A stretch of DNA of 61,884 nucleotides. Origin: Micromonospora inaquosa (GTDB lineage: Bacteria > Actinomycetota > Actinomycetes > Mycobacteriales > Micromonosporaceae). The translations under genes and the position numbers were made by a program. The stretch covers positions 1 through 61,884 of the forward strand of contig NZ_QGSZ01000263.1 of the NCBI RefSeq assembly GCF_003857055.1, in the 5' to 3' direction. Each line of letters starts with the position of its first letter. Position 1 is the first letter of the stretch. Below are positions 51,406-59,715 of the stretch, one piece after another. Under the pieces are notes generated by a model that was not told the origin of the DNA, did no database searches, and saw only the letters and a list, made by a program, of their open reading frames with translations.

Positions 51406-52233
51406 TCAGGACGCTGCTCGCCAGACCCAGTTGCGCCGTTCGTAGAGCGGCACCAGCCCGGCCCGGCGCAGGTTGTTCAGCGACGGGTTCTGCTGACCGG
51501 GCGCGGGCTTGCCGGTCTCGGCGAACAACCACCGGCAGCCCGCCTCGGCGGCGGCTCGGGCGCGGGCGGCGATCAGCGCCGACTGCGCCCCGAGGCCGCG
51601 GTGACCGGAGGCCGTCGCGGCGGCGTTGAGCGACGCGGCCTCGCCGTGCAGGAACAGGTTGGCGCCCGCCACCAGCTCACCGTCGTCCCAGGCCGCGAAG
51701 GGTCGCCACGCCGGCTGGCCGACCGTCGCGGCCAGCATGTCGGTGAGCCCACCGGTCGGCATGCCGAACCCGGTGAGCAGCACATCGGCCCAGCGTCGCG
51801 CCTCGGCGGCCGGCACCGGGGCGACGCGCAGGCTGGTCTGCGACGCGGCGACGTCGGCGGGTCGGGCGGCGAGCTTGACCCAGGTGCTTCCCGGAGCCAG
51901 CCCGCGCGCGGCGGCCACCTCGTCGAAGCCCGCGGGCAGCACGGACGGGACGAGCTGGAGCACAGCCTGGTCGACGCCGTGCTCCCGGTAGAAGTCGAGG
52001 ACGCGATCCAGGATCTGCACGGTGAACGGCTCGGTGGTGCCGAAGCCGAGGGCCTTGCTCCAGTACCCGCCGGAGGGATCGTTGCGCATGGCGAGGGCGA
52101 CGCCGCCGCCGATGCGGGTGGTCGCGATCCCGAGATCGGTGTACGTGGGTCCGGGTGCCTGTGACTCGTAGGAGTGCATGAATTCGCACTCCACGGCTTC
52201 GGCGAGCGGGGTCAGGTCGGCTGGCGCGGTCAT
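51406..52233 (-). CDS. GNAT family N-acetyltransferase
   Basis: The 275-residue protein has an N-terminal helical/strand part. A C-terminal GNAT core (about 145-275) has PFAAWDDGELVAGANLFLHGEAASLNAAATA, the acetyl-CoA loop GHRGLGAQSALIAARARAAAEAGCR and FAETGKPAPGQQNPSLNNLRRAGL. The substrate is not evident. The ATG at 52233 is only seven bases from the stop of the LuxR gene, so the two are one operon on the minus strand. Confidence 0.87.
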   Translation of the reverse strand: MTAPADLTPLAEAVECEFMHSYESQAPGPTYTDLGIATTRIGGGVALAMRNDPSGGYWSKALGFGTTEPFTVQILDRVLDFYREHGVDQAVLQLVPSVLPAGFDEVAAARGLAPGSTWVKLAARPADVAASQTSLRVAPVPAAEARRWADVLLTGFGMPTGGLTDMLAATVGQPAWRPFAAWDDGELVAGANLFLHGEAASLNAAATASGHRGLGAQSALIAARARAAAEAGCRWLFAETGKPAPGQQNPSLNNLRRAGLVPLYERRNWVWRAAS

Positions 52234-52240
52234 CGGGCGA

Positions 52241-53824
52241 TTATCGTCTGGTCCTTTCCCAGGTCCGCACCAGCTGCATCCGGTTGTGGATGCCCAGCTT
52301 GTGGTATATGGAGCGGAGTTGGGTGTCCACGGTGTGGAAGGAGACGAAGAGGCTCCTGGCCGCTTCCTTCTTCGTGGCGCCAGCGGCAAGCATCTCGGCC
52401 ACCCGCTCCTCGGCGGGGGTGAGCGCGTCGATGCCCCCGCTCGACGGCTTGTCGAGCGATGGCCGGTGCCGCGGGGTGGCGGCGAGGTCGGCGCAGCGCC
52501 GATCGGCGATCGCCTGGTCGCCTGGGGCGCCGATCCGGGCGTAGAGGGCCGCCGCCTCGTGCGCTGCGTCGCGCGCCTCCCCGGAGCGCAGCCGAGGGCT
52601 GTTCGCGAGGTCGAGCAACGCGTCGGCCAGCGCCGGCCGGGCGGCGGTGGTGCGTAGCTGGTCGACCGCCGACCGGAGCGCGTCCGGGTCGCCGTCGCGC
52701 AACCCTCGGCTCTGGTCGGCCAGCGCGTGCCACAGCGGCACCGGCGTACGGGTGCGCACCAGCTCGACCAGTTCGGTGACCCGGCGCGCGGCCCGGGTGT
52801 CGCTGGCAGCCACCGCCGCGCGGACCAGTCGGGGGCCGAGATGTGGCACTGGCAAAAGCGGCCGGACCGACCGGTGCAGGTCGGCGACGACCCTGGTGAG
52901 CAGGCCCGCCGGCGCGCTGAGGGCGGGATCGCGAACCGCCACGCAGAACGCGAAGCTCCACATCGTACGGTTCGGCCACCGATCCTCGGTGGCGCAGGTG
53001 CGGAGGATGGCGCGCGCGTCGTCGTGCTCGCCACGGCGGTAGCGGACCTCGCCGATCACCGCGACCAACAGGGCACGCACCTCCTCGCTGATCTCCGCCG
53101 AGCCGGAGCTGAGCGTCGTGACCGCCAGCGCGGCCGCCTCGGGCAGCTCTCCCACGGCCACCATGCGCAGGCAGTCCAGCGCGGTCAGCCCGGTGAGCGG
53201 ACCATCGGCCTCGTCGGGCGCCTGCCGGGTCGCGGTCCGTGCGTCCTGGTGCCGGCCCAGGCCGAGCTGCACGAGGATCCGTTCGGCCCGGATGGACGGG
53301 CTGTCGGCCCGTGCCGCCCAGGAGCCCGGGTCCAGGGCCGCCAGCACGGCCTGGGCGCCCGGCAGATCGCCGTGCGCGAGCGAACGGGCGGCCCGGCCGA
53401 GGGCGAGATGACGAGCGGACGACTGGTCACCCGACGCGGCGTGTGCGGTGCCCGCGTCGCGGAGCAGGGCATCGGTGTCCGGATGTCCCGTGCGGGCCGC
53501 GATCGTGGCGAGCATTGCGAGCAGGGTGCTGTGGCTGCGGGCGTCCAGTCGAAGGTTCAGCGCCTCCCGCAGACCGGCGAGGGCGATGGTCGGCTGCTCC
53601 AGTGCCACGGTCTGCGCCAGGCGACCGAGCAGGAGGGCGCGTTGGCGCTCGCCGCTGCGACTCGTCGCGATCTCCGCCGCCAGGACGTGCAGCGCCTCCA
53701 TCCCGCGTCCGGCGAGCCGGAGCTGAGCCGCGGTGACGAAGAGCCGGTGCCGTCGTTGCTCGGCGGCGTCGGCGGTGATGTCGTCGGCCGGGAGCATTCC
53801 GGCGGTGAAGGATGATTCGGACAA
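52241..53824 (-). CDS. LuxR-type regulator with helical-repeat N-terminal region
   Basis: The 527-residue protein has a LuxR HTH at the C terminus (about 465-520: LTPAEERVAEMLAAGATKKEAARSLFVSFHTVDTQLRSIYHKLGIHNRMQLV). It is preceded by about 430 residues of TPR-like helical repeats rich in Ala, Arg and Leu. No Walker A/B motifs are visible, so it looks like a LAL-type regulator lacking the STAND ATPase part. TTG 53824 follows GGGGAG. It forms an operon with the GNAT gene. Confidence 0.85.
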   Translation of the reverse strand: MSESSFTAGMLPADDITADAAEQRRHRLFVTAAQLRLAGRGMEALHVLAAEIATSRSGERQRALLLGRLAQTVALEQPTIALAGLREALNLRLDARSHSTLLAMLATIAARTGHPDTDALLRDAGTAHAASGDQSSARHLALGRAARSLAHGDLPGAQAVLAALDPGSWAARADSPSIRAERILVQLGLGRHQDARTATRQAPDEADGPLTGLTALDCLRMVAVGELPEAAALAVTTLSSGSAEISEEVRALLVAVIGEVRYRRGEHDDARAILRTCATEDRWPNRTMWSFAFCVAVRDPALSAPAGLLTRVVADLHRSVRPLLPVPHLGPRLVRAAVAASDTRAARRVTELVELVRTRTPVPLWHALADQSRGLRDGDPDALRSAVDQLRTTAARPALADALLDLANSPRLRSGEARDAAHEAAALYARIGAPGDQAIADRRCADLAATPRHRPSLDKPSSGGIDALTPAEERVAEMLAAGATKKEAARSLFVSFHTVDTQLRSIYHKLGIHNRMQLVRTWERTRR

Positions 53825-54022
53825 TGGCGTTCTCCCCGGTTGTTACCAGGCGCGTCGAAATGCCGTCCTGCGACCGAGCCTAGCCATGACGGCAGGTACG
53901 GGCGACCGGATCGACGAACCGGCGGGATTGCGCCGAAAGGCCCGCGGCGTCCGGGATGCGCCGCACGGTAATGGCGCGATCGCGTGATGCGACGGCCGGT
54001 CCTCGGCGTCGACCATCGAATC

Positions 54023-54283
54023 ATGGCCCTGCTCATCGAACTTCCCGGTCTGCACCGGCTCCGGGTCGTACTGCTGATGTTCGTCCTCTATGCCGGTACC
54101 GGGGCGGGTGGTCACGCTCCGGCATGGACGCGGCTGGTGCTGATGGCGAGCGCGGCGGCGATTCCGGTCGCGATCGCGGTCCAGTACGGCCGGCCCGGAG
54201 TGCGTGCCCTGCTGGGGATCTCGTCCCGGCTACGGCTGCGGAGCGGATCCGTTTCCGCGCCCGAGCCGATCCAACCCGAGTGA
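54023..54283 (+). CDS. Small hypothetical membrane protein
   Basis: The 86-residue frame has two hydrophobic stretches (VVLLMFVLYAGTGAGG and LVLMASAAAIPVAIAVQ) and a basic, Ser-rich tail. It ends 13 bases before the oxalate decarboxylase gene, which suggests co-transcription. An ATG at 53984 would lengthen it by 13 residues. Neither start has a strong ribosome site. No family is recognised, and it could be non-coding. Confidence 0.45.
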   Translation: MALLIELPGLHRLRVVLLMFVLYAGTGAGGHAPAWTRLVLMASAAAIPVAIAVQYGRPGVRALLGISSRLRLRSGSVSAPEPIQPE

Positions 54284-54296
54284 GGAGGCAGCGATC

Positions 54297-55430
54297 ATGG
54301 CGAACAGCGATCCCGAGCCGCGACGCGGCGACCAGGGCGCCGCGCCCTTCGCGGGCCGTAACGTGGAGCTTGAGCGGCAGAACCCGGACCTCCTGGTTCC
54401 GCCGACGACCGACAGCCGGCTGGTGCCCAACCTCAAGTTCTCCTTCTCGCAGGCGCACACCCGGGTGGAGAAGGGCGGCTGGACCCGGGAGGTGACCAGC
54501 CGCGACCTCCCGATCGCCAGTCAGCTGTCCGGCGTCCAGTTCGGTCTCGAGCCGGGCGCATACCGGGAGATCCACTGGCATCAGCAGTCCGAGTGGGCGT
54601 ACATGCTCAGCGGCAGCTGCCGGATCAGCGCCGTCGACCACGAGGGACGCAACTTCATCGAGGACGTGAAGGCCGGCGATCTGTGGTTCTTTCCGCAGGG
54701 TGTGCCGCACAACATCCAGGCGTTGGAGGACGGCGCCCAGTTCCTGTTGGTCTTCGACGACGGCGCGTTCTCGGAGAACAACACGTTCCTGCTCAGCGAC
54801 TTCTTCGCCCACACCCCCCGGCACGTCCTGGCCAAGAACTTCGGCTGGACGCTGGAACAGATGGAGAACCTGCCCGAGCGGGAGAAGTACATCTTCCAGG
54901 GCGACGTCCCACCACCCTTGCACCAGGACCGGGTGGTCAGCCCGACCGGCGACATCCCACGAAGCTTCAAGCACCGGATGCTCGCGCAGACCCCGCAGCG
55001 TTTCCGCGGCGGCACGGTCCGGATCACCGACTCGACCAACTTCGCCGCCTCCGTGACCACCGCCGCGGCTCTGGTGGAGGTCGAACCGGGCGGGTTGCGC
55101 GAACTGCACTGGCACCCCACCACCGACGAGTGGCAGTACTACATCTCCGGCACCGGGCGGATGGGCGTCTTCGCCGCGCAGGCCGCCGCGCGGACGTTCG
55201 ACTTCCAGGCCGGCGACGTGGGTTACGTCCCCTTCGCCTACGGCCACTACATCGAGAACACCGGTGATGAGCCGCTGGTGTTCCTGGAGATGTTCCGCCA
55301 TCCCCGGTTCGAGGACATCTCGGTGATGCAGTGGATGGCCAACACACCCCACGAGGTCATTGCCGACACGATCAATGTGCAGAAGTCGATCGTCGACAGC
55401 CTGCCGAACACCAAACAGGTTGTGCTCTGA
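54297..55430 (+). CDS. oxdC: Bicupin oxalate decarboxylase
   Basis: The 377-residue protein has two cupin domains. The N-terminal Mn site is His93, His95, Glu99 (HWHQQSEW) and His138. The C-terminal site is in LHWHPTTDEWQYY with a later His in FAYGHYIEN. The lid loop is SENNT (159-163), against SENST in the Bacillus enzyme, keeping the proton-donor Glu160. That favours oxalate decarboxylase (oxalate to formate and CO2) over oxidase. No signal peptide is present, so it is cytosolic. GAGGAGG precedes the ATG. A small hairpin follows the stop. Confidence 0.9.
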   Translation: MANSDPEPRRGDQGAAPFAGRNVELERQNPDLLVPPTTDSRLVPNLKFSFSQAHTRVEKGGWTREVTSRDLPIASQLSGVQFGLEPGAYREIHWHQQSEWAYMLSGSCRISAVDHEGRNFIEDVKAGDLWFFPQGVPHNIQALEDGAQFLLVFDDGAFSENNTFLLSDFFAHTPRHVLAKNFGWTLEQMENLPEREKYIFQGDVPPPLHQDRVVSPTGDIPRSFKHRMLAQTPQRFRGGTVRITDSTNFAASVTTAAALVEVEPGGLRELHWHPTTDEWQYYISGTGRMGVFAAQAAARTFDFQAGDVGYVPFAYGHYIENTGDEPLVFLEMFRHPRFEDISVMQWMANTPHEVIADTINVQKSIVDSLPNTKQVVL

Positions 55431-55431
55431 G

Positions 55432-55449
55432 CGACGGGGCCGCCCGTCG
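55432..55449. terminator. Short hairpin between convergent genes
   Basis: Seven-base perfect arms CGACGGG/CCCGTCG enclose a four-base loop directly after the oxalate decarboxylase stop and before the convergent CopC-fusion gene. Confidence 0.6.
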
Positions 55450-55486
55450 GCCGGGGGACACCGACCGCCCGTATGACGACGAACGA

Positions 55487-57364
55487 TCACGGCAGATTGA
55501 TGGTGAACTCCCCGGTGTGCACCTTGCCGGCGACCTGGAAGTCGAAGAAGGCCCGGTACCGGCCTGAACTCGGTGCGGTCAGCCAGAACTTGACCGTCCC
55601 GTCGACCAACTCCGGCTCGGGGTGGACGTGCACGTAGCCGAGATCGCCCTCCCGAACGACGACCAGGTGCCCGTACGCGCCCAGGTATCGCTCCAGCTGG
55701 GCGGGCGTGGCCGTGTCGGCGCGGTTGATCTGGAAGTGGATCGGCGCCGTCACCCCTACCGTCGGGGTACCGGTCATCGACACCGCGTACGGACCAGCCG
55801 TTGCCCGCGCCTGCGCTGGCGGCAACGCGGCCGGGCTGTGCGCGCCGGGCACTGTGTGGTCGACGCCCAGCACCAGAGGCTGCTGCGTGCCGTTGGCCGC
55901 GGTGACGGAGAAGTCGGCGTAGACGCGGTAGCCGCCCGGGCGGGCCAGCGTCAGGGGGACGCTCCAGGTGCCGTCGGGTGCCATCGTCGGATGCAGGTGC
56001 TGGTAGCCGGTCAGGTCGCGGCCCACCACGATCAGGTGCAGCGGCTTGTCGTGAACGACAGCGAAGCGGGTCGCCGCCTGCCGGTCGGTGCCGACGATCC
56101 GGAACCGGTAGTCAGTTCGTACGCCGGGCGGTTGGGACCGTTCCAGTGGTTGCAGGGTGTACCCGTTGGCGCTGACCGTCGTTCCGGTTGCCAGCGTCTG
56201 GCCCGTCCCGCCGTCACCCGGGTGCGTGTGCGGGCCGGTCCCCGGCGCGTGTTGGTGCCCGTCGGCGGCCGACACCTCCTGGCCCGAGGCGGGTGGCCCG
56301 CCCGCTGCCGCTCGCGCGGCGCCGGTCGCCGGACTCTCGTCGGCGGCACCGACGCGCGCCAACCCGAAACCGGCCAACAGGGCCACCACCAGCCCACCGA
56401 CGATCAGCGCCAGCCGGGTGTTGCCCAGTCGGGATTCCGGTGTGCCGGCGGCGACATCGACGCCGGCTCGCGGTTCGGAGTCGAGTGTGGTCGCGCCGAC
56501 ACCGCCGCCGCGACGGGTCGTACCCGTCCTGCCGCCGGCGGTCCTGCTTGTGGGACGGGCACCGGCGCCGCGTCGGCGAGACGTCGCCGCCGAGGTACGG
56601 CCCCGGCCGGTGGGTCTGCCGGTGCGAGCCGGGCGGCGACGCCAGCCGACAAGCCCGGCCACCCCCACCGCCACCACGACCGCCATCGCCCAACCGGTCC
56701 AGGCCGGTATTCCGGAATCGCTGTCACTGCTCGACTCGGTCGGCGCAGCCACCGCAGCCGTCGGGGTCGATGGGTCGGCAGCGGTGGTCGGCACCGCCGA
56801 AACCTGCCCGGATGTCTGGTGCTGCTCGGTGGCGGCGAGCAGCGCCGGGTCCGGCTGGGTGGATGGTGGGCTCCACCCCTGCGGCGCTGCCGTCACCGGC
56901 CCGTCGTAACGGAACGTCATCGTGCCCCGCACGGTGTCGCCGTCGGACGCGATCGACAGGTAGCTCACCGAATACTGGCCTTTGGCGGGCAGATGCGCGA
57001 CGGCCACGACCGCCGGGAATCCCGTCGTGTACTCGCGTGGCTCGAACTGCCCATTGACCAGGAAGTACTCGCGTACCGGCTGATCCAGCGGCTTCGGCTC
57101 CCCATACGACCAGCCGTTGTCGACCCGGGTGCCGCCGGGGGCGGTGATCGTGAAGTACGCGTTGGCGGCGGCCTTCTCGGTGAAGAACAGCTGCACCGAC
57201 GCCAACGGTCCGCGCACCGTGGCGTTCGCCGCTGGCGTGGACCCGGCGAGGGTCCCGTGCGCAGCGGCGGGCCGCGCGGACGCGAGGAGAGCGACAGCCG
57301 AGGCGAGGAGGAGCGCGAGGAGGCCCGGGACCACCCGCCCGGAAATCTGAGGGTGACGGCGCAT
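55487..57364 (-). CDS. Membrane-anchored CopC-domain fusion with His-rich segment
   Basis: The 625-residue protein has a signal peptide ending before His36 (AAAHGTLAGSTPAANATV). The mature N terminus is thus the Cu-binding His of CopC, whose domain spans about 36-155. A first membrane segment (AMAVVVAVGVAGLVGW) is followed by an Arg-rich cytosolic loop. The second segment (LALIVGGLVVALLAGFGLARV) leads to a His-rich patch (DGHQHAPGTGPHTHPG) and a C-terminal extracellular domain with HLHPTMAPDG and VHVHPEPE motifs. Both outer ends should bind copper or another metal. The ATG at 57364 follows GTGAGGAT. No copper ATPase or sensor is adjacent. Confidence 0.82.
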   Translation of the reverse strand: MRRHPQISGRVVPGLLALLLASAVALLASARPAAAHGTLAGSTPAANATVRGPLASVQLFFTEKAAANAYFTITAPGGTRVDNGWSYGEPKPLDQPVREYFLVNGQFEPREYTTGFPAVVAVAHLPAKGQYSVSYLSIASDGDTVRGTMTFRYDGPVTAAPQGWSPPSTQPDPALLAATEQHQTSGQVSAVPTTAADPSTPTAAVAAPTESSSDSDSGIPAWTGWAMAVVVAVGVAGLVGWRRRPARTGRPTGRGRTSAATSRRRGAGARPTSRTAGGRTGTTRRGGGVGATTLDSEPRAGVDVAAGTPESRLGNTRLALIVGGLVVALLAGFGLARVGAADESPATGAARAAAGGPPASGQEVSAADGHQHAPGTGPHTHPGDGGTGQTLATGTTVSANGYTLQPLERSQPPGVRTDYRFRIVGTDRQAATRFAVVHDKPLHLIVVGRDLTGYQHLHPTMAPDGTWSVPLTLARPGGYRVYADFSVTAANGTQQPLVLGVDHTVPGAHSPAALPPAQARATAGPYAVSMTGTPTVGVTAPIHFQINRADTATPAQLERYLGAYGHLVVVREGDLGYVHVHPEPELVDGTVKFWLTAPSSGRYRAFFDFQVAGKVHTGEFTINLP

Positions 57365-57542
57365 TTGAATATCCTCACCGTGCTGAGACTTTTTACAAGA
57401 GGTGACGATCTTTTTCCTCGGATGGCAAAAGCTGACCCCGGGCGTGACGGGTGGTCGGCCGGGTCGGGCGAACGTTGCGCCGGCCGGCGATCCGGTCGGA
57501 TAGCGTCCACGTGGGGTCTCGATCACGGAGAGTGTGGGAGCT

Positions 57543-58538
57543 ATGCGGGCTGCGGTGCTGCGGGAGTTCGACGTTCCGCTGACGGTCGAGGAGATCGATC
57601 AACCCACTGCGGTGGCGGGGCAGGTGCTGGTGCGGATCGTCGCCAGCGGGGTCAACCCGCTCGACACGAAGATCCAGGCAGGGAAGGCCGCACACGCGCG
57701 TGTCCAGCCGCCGGCGGTGCTCGGCATCGACCTCGCCGGGGTCGTCGCGGCGGTCGGTCCGGAGGTGACCGGCTTCGGGCCGGGAGACGAGGTGTACGGG
57801 TTGTGCGGGGGCGTCGGCGACCTGCAGGGCTCCCTGGCCGAGTACGCCGCCGTGGACGCCCGGTTGCTGGCCCGCAAGCCGAGGAGCCTCTCGATGCGGG
57901 AAGCCGCCGCGATGCCACTGGCCGCGGTCACCTCCTGGGAGGGACTGGTCGACCGGGCCGGGGTCCACGCCGGGCAGAAGGTGCTGGTGCACGGCGGTGC
58001 CGGCGGTGTCGGTCACGTGGGTGTGCAGCTTGCCCGGGCGCGAGGCGCCGAGGTGTACGCCACGGGTGGGCCGGCGAGCATGCGGGTCATCGAGAGCCTG
58101 GGCGCCGTGCCGATCGACTACACCGCGAGCACCGTGGAGGAGTACGTCGAGCGGCACACCGGCGGCGAGGGCTTCGACATCATCGTCGACAACGTCGGTG
58201 GCGCGACGCTCGACGCCTCGTTCGCGGCGGTCCGCACCTATCACGGGCACGTCGTCAGCGCGCTGGGCTGGGGCTCACACTCGCTCGCCCCGCTGTCGTT
58301 TCGTGGCGCGACCTACTCCGGCGTGTTCACCCTGCTGCCGATGCTGACCGGGCGGGGCCGGGAACACCACGGTGTCATCCTGCGCGAGGTCGCGACGCTG
58401 GCCGATGCCGGTTCGCTGCGCCCCCGACTGGACGAGCGCCGGTTCACGCTCGACACGGTCATGGACGCCCACCGCCTGGTCGCCGACGGCACCGCCAACG
58501 GCAAGGTCATCGTGGACGTCGGCGACGAGGAGCGGTGA
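57543..58538 (+). CDS. Zinc-free MDR quinone oxidoreductase / alcohol dehydrogenase-like
   Basis: The 331-residue medium-chain reductase has a GroES-like N-terminal part (MRAAVLREFDVPLTVEEID, GVNPLDTKIQAGK, LGIDLAGVV). The NADPH-binding Rossmann domain contains VLVHGGAGGVGHVGVQLARARGAEVYATG. Zn ligands are absent, as in quinone oxidoreductases. ATG 57543 follows GGGAG; a GTG three codons earlier is possible. It is divergent from the CopC fusion. It likely reduces quinones or enals with NADPH. Confidence 0.88.
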   Translation: MRAAVLREFDVPLTVEEIDQPTAVAGQVLVRIVASGVNPLDTKIQAGKAAHARVQPPAVLGIDLAGVVAAVGPEVTGFGPGDEVYGLCGGVGDLQGSLAEYAAVDARLLARKPRSLSMREAAAMPLAAVTSWEGLVDRAGVHAGQKVLVHGGAGGVGHVGVQLARARGAEVYATGGPASMRVIESLGAVPIDYTASTVEEYVERHTGGEGFDIIVDNVGGATLDASFAAVRTYHGHVVSALGWGSHSLAPLSFRGATYSGVFTLLPMLTGRGREHHGVILREVATLADAGSLRPRLDERRFTLDTVMDAHRLVADGTANGKVIVDVGDEER

Positions 58539-58611
58539 CGGCGCTCCCACCGGTGGTGCCCGCGTTCACCGCCGGTGGTGACGGTCTCCGCTGACCGGTT
58601 AGGGTTCCGGG

Positions 58612-59124
58612 ATGTTCCGCGCCGTCGTGTTGATCGCTGCTGTGGTGCTCGCCGCGGATCAGCTCAGCAAGTACTGGGCCGAGTCCGCGCTCTCTGGCGG
58701 GCAGACGATCACGGTTCTCGGTGACCTGCTGCAACTGCGACTCGTGTACAACCCGGGTGCCGCCTTCTCGATCGGCTCCGCGTACACCTGGATCTTCGCG
58801 GTGTTCGCGGCGGCGGCGGTGGTCGCGGTGACCGTCGTGGCGCGGCGGGTCACGTCGCGCGGCTGGGCGGTGGCGTTGGGCCTGGTGCTCGGCGGCGCGA
58901 CGACCCACCTGCTGGACCGCCTCTTCCGGGAGCCGGGGTTCGCTCGCGGGCACGTGGTGGACTTCATCGACTACGCCGGGTTCTTCGTCGGCAACGTCGC
59001 CGACATCGCCCTGGTGGTCGGCGTGGGCGTCGTCATGCTGCTCAACGTGCGCGGCATTCCACTGCGGGCGACCGCCCCGGGCGCAACCAACAGTGACGAG
59101 CAGGTGTCGTCGTCAGGCTCCTGA
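58612..59124 (+). CDS. lspA: Lipoprotein signal peptidase (LspA family)
   Basis: The 170-residue membrane protein has four hydrophobic segments. Its LspA motifs are AADQLSKYW near the N terminus, LVYNPGAAFSI, GGATTHLLDRL (first catalytic Asp) and GNVADIALVVG (second Asp). Signal peptidase II cleaves before the lipidated Cys of prolipoproteins such as the two solute-binding proteins here. The Asn-Asp motif usually written GNxxDR is changed to ATTHLLDRL, so it may be a second, accessory LspA. Its last 12 bases overlap the convergent LutC gene. Confidence 0.85.
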   Translation: MFRAVVLIAAVVLAADQLSKYWAESALSGGQTITVLGDLLQLRLVYNPGAAFSIGSAYTWIFAVFAAAAVVAVTVVARRVTSRGWAVALGLVLGGATTHLLDRLFREPGFARGHVVDFIDYAGFFVGNVADIALVVGVGVVMLLNVRGIPLRATAPGATNSDEQVSSSGS

Positions 59125-59715
59125 ACTGATCAGCACGATCTCCAGTCGACGGGGGCCGTGTACTCCCTCGACCCGGTTGAGCTCGATGTCGCTGGTGGCG
59201 GACGGGCCGGAGATCCAGGTCAGCGGCGCGCGTGGGTCGAGGCGGGCGAGCGCCTCGGGCAGCAGACCGACGACCTGGTCGGTGCGGACGACGCAGATGT
59301 GCCGGTCGGGGACCAGGGTGAGCGCGCGCCGCCCCTGCGCCGGGCCGGCGTCGAGGATGATGGTGCCCGTGTCGGCGACCGCGACGGCGCAGCCGGTCAG
59401 GACCGCGTCCAGCTCGTCCAGTGTGGCCGGTGACAGCGCAGGCGCGTCGCGGTGCAACCGCCCGGCGTAGCCGGCCAGCCAGCCGGCGGGGACGTCAGTG
59501 GGGACGGCGAGCCGGTCGACCGCGCTGAGCAGCCGAGGTAGGGCGTCGATGCCACGGTGGACGACCGCCCGGTAGTCCTCCAGGCGGTCGACCAGGGTGT
59601 CGATCAGGTCGCTGCGGTCGTCGACCCGCCGGTACCGGCGGGGGACCGGAACCGGCGGCGGCCCGTCGGCCAGGGCCGTCCGCAGCCGCGCCAGGATCTC
59701 GTCACGTGCGGTCAC
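59113..59715 (-). CDS. lutC: Lactate utilisation protein C (LUD domain)
   Basis: The 200-residue protein is a LUD (LutC/YkgG) domain: ARDEILARLRTALADG at the start, then VAVADTGTIILDAGPAQGRRALTLVPDRHICVVRTDQVV. It is a subunit of the LutABC complex that oxidises L-lactate to pyruvate. GTG 59715 with GGGAG upstream overlaps the LutB stop by four bases. It is the last gene of the operon. Confidence 0.92.
   Translation of the reverse strand: MTARDEILARLRTALADGPPPVPVPRRYRRVDDRSDLIDTLVDRLEDYRAVVHRGIDALPRLLSAVDRLAVPTDVPAGWLAGYAGRLHRDAPALSPATLDELDAVLTGCAVAVADTGTIILDAGPAQGRRALTLVPDRHICVVRTDQVVGLLPEALARLDPRAPLTWISGPSATSDIELNRVEGVHGPRRLEIVLISSGA

Noticed and set aside
55622..58594. Plus-strand open frame of 990 codons
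   Set aside because: It runs antisense to the CopC fusion and out of frame through the MDR gene, with low-complexity Arg/Gly/Val composition. Third-position GC bias keeps such shadow frames open.
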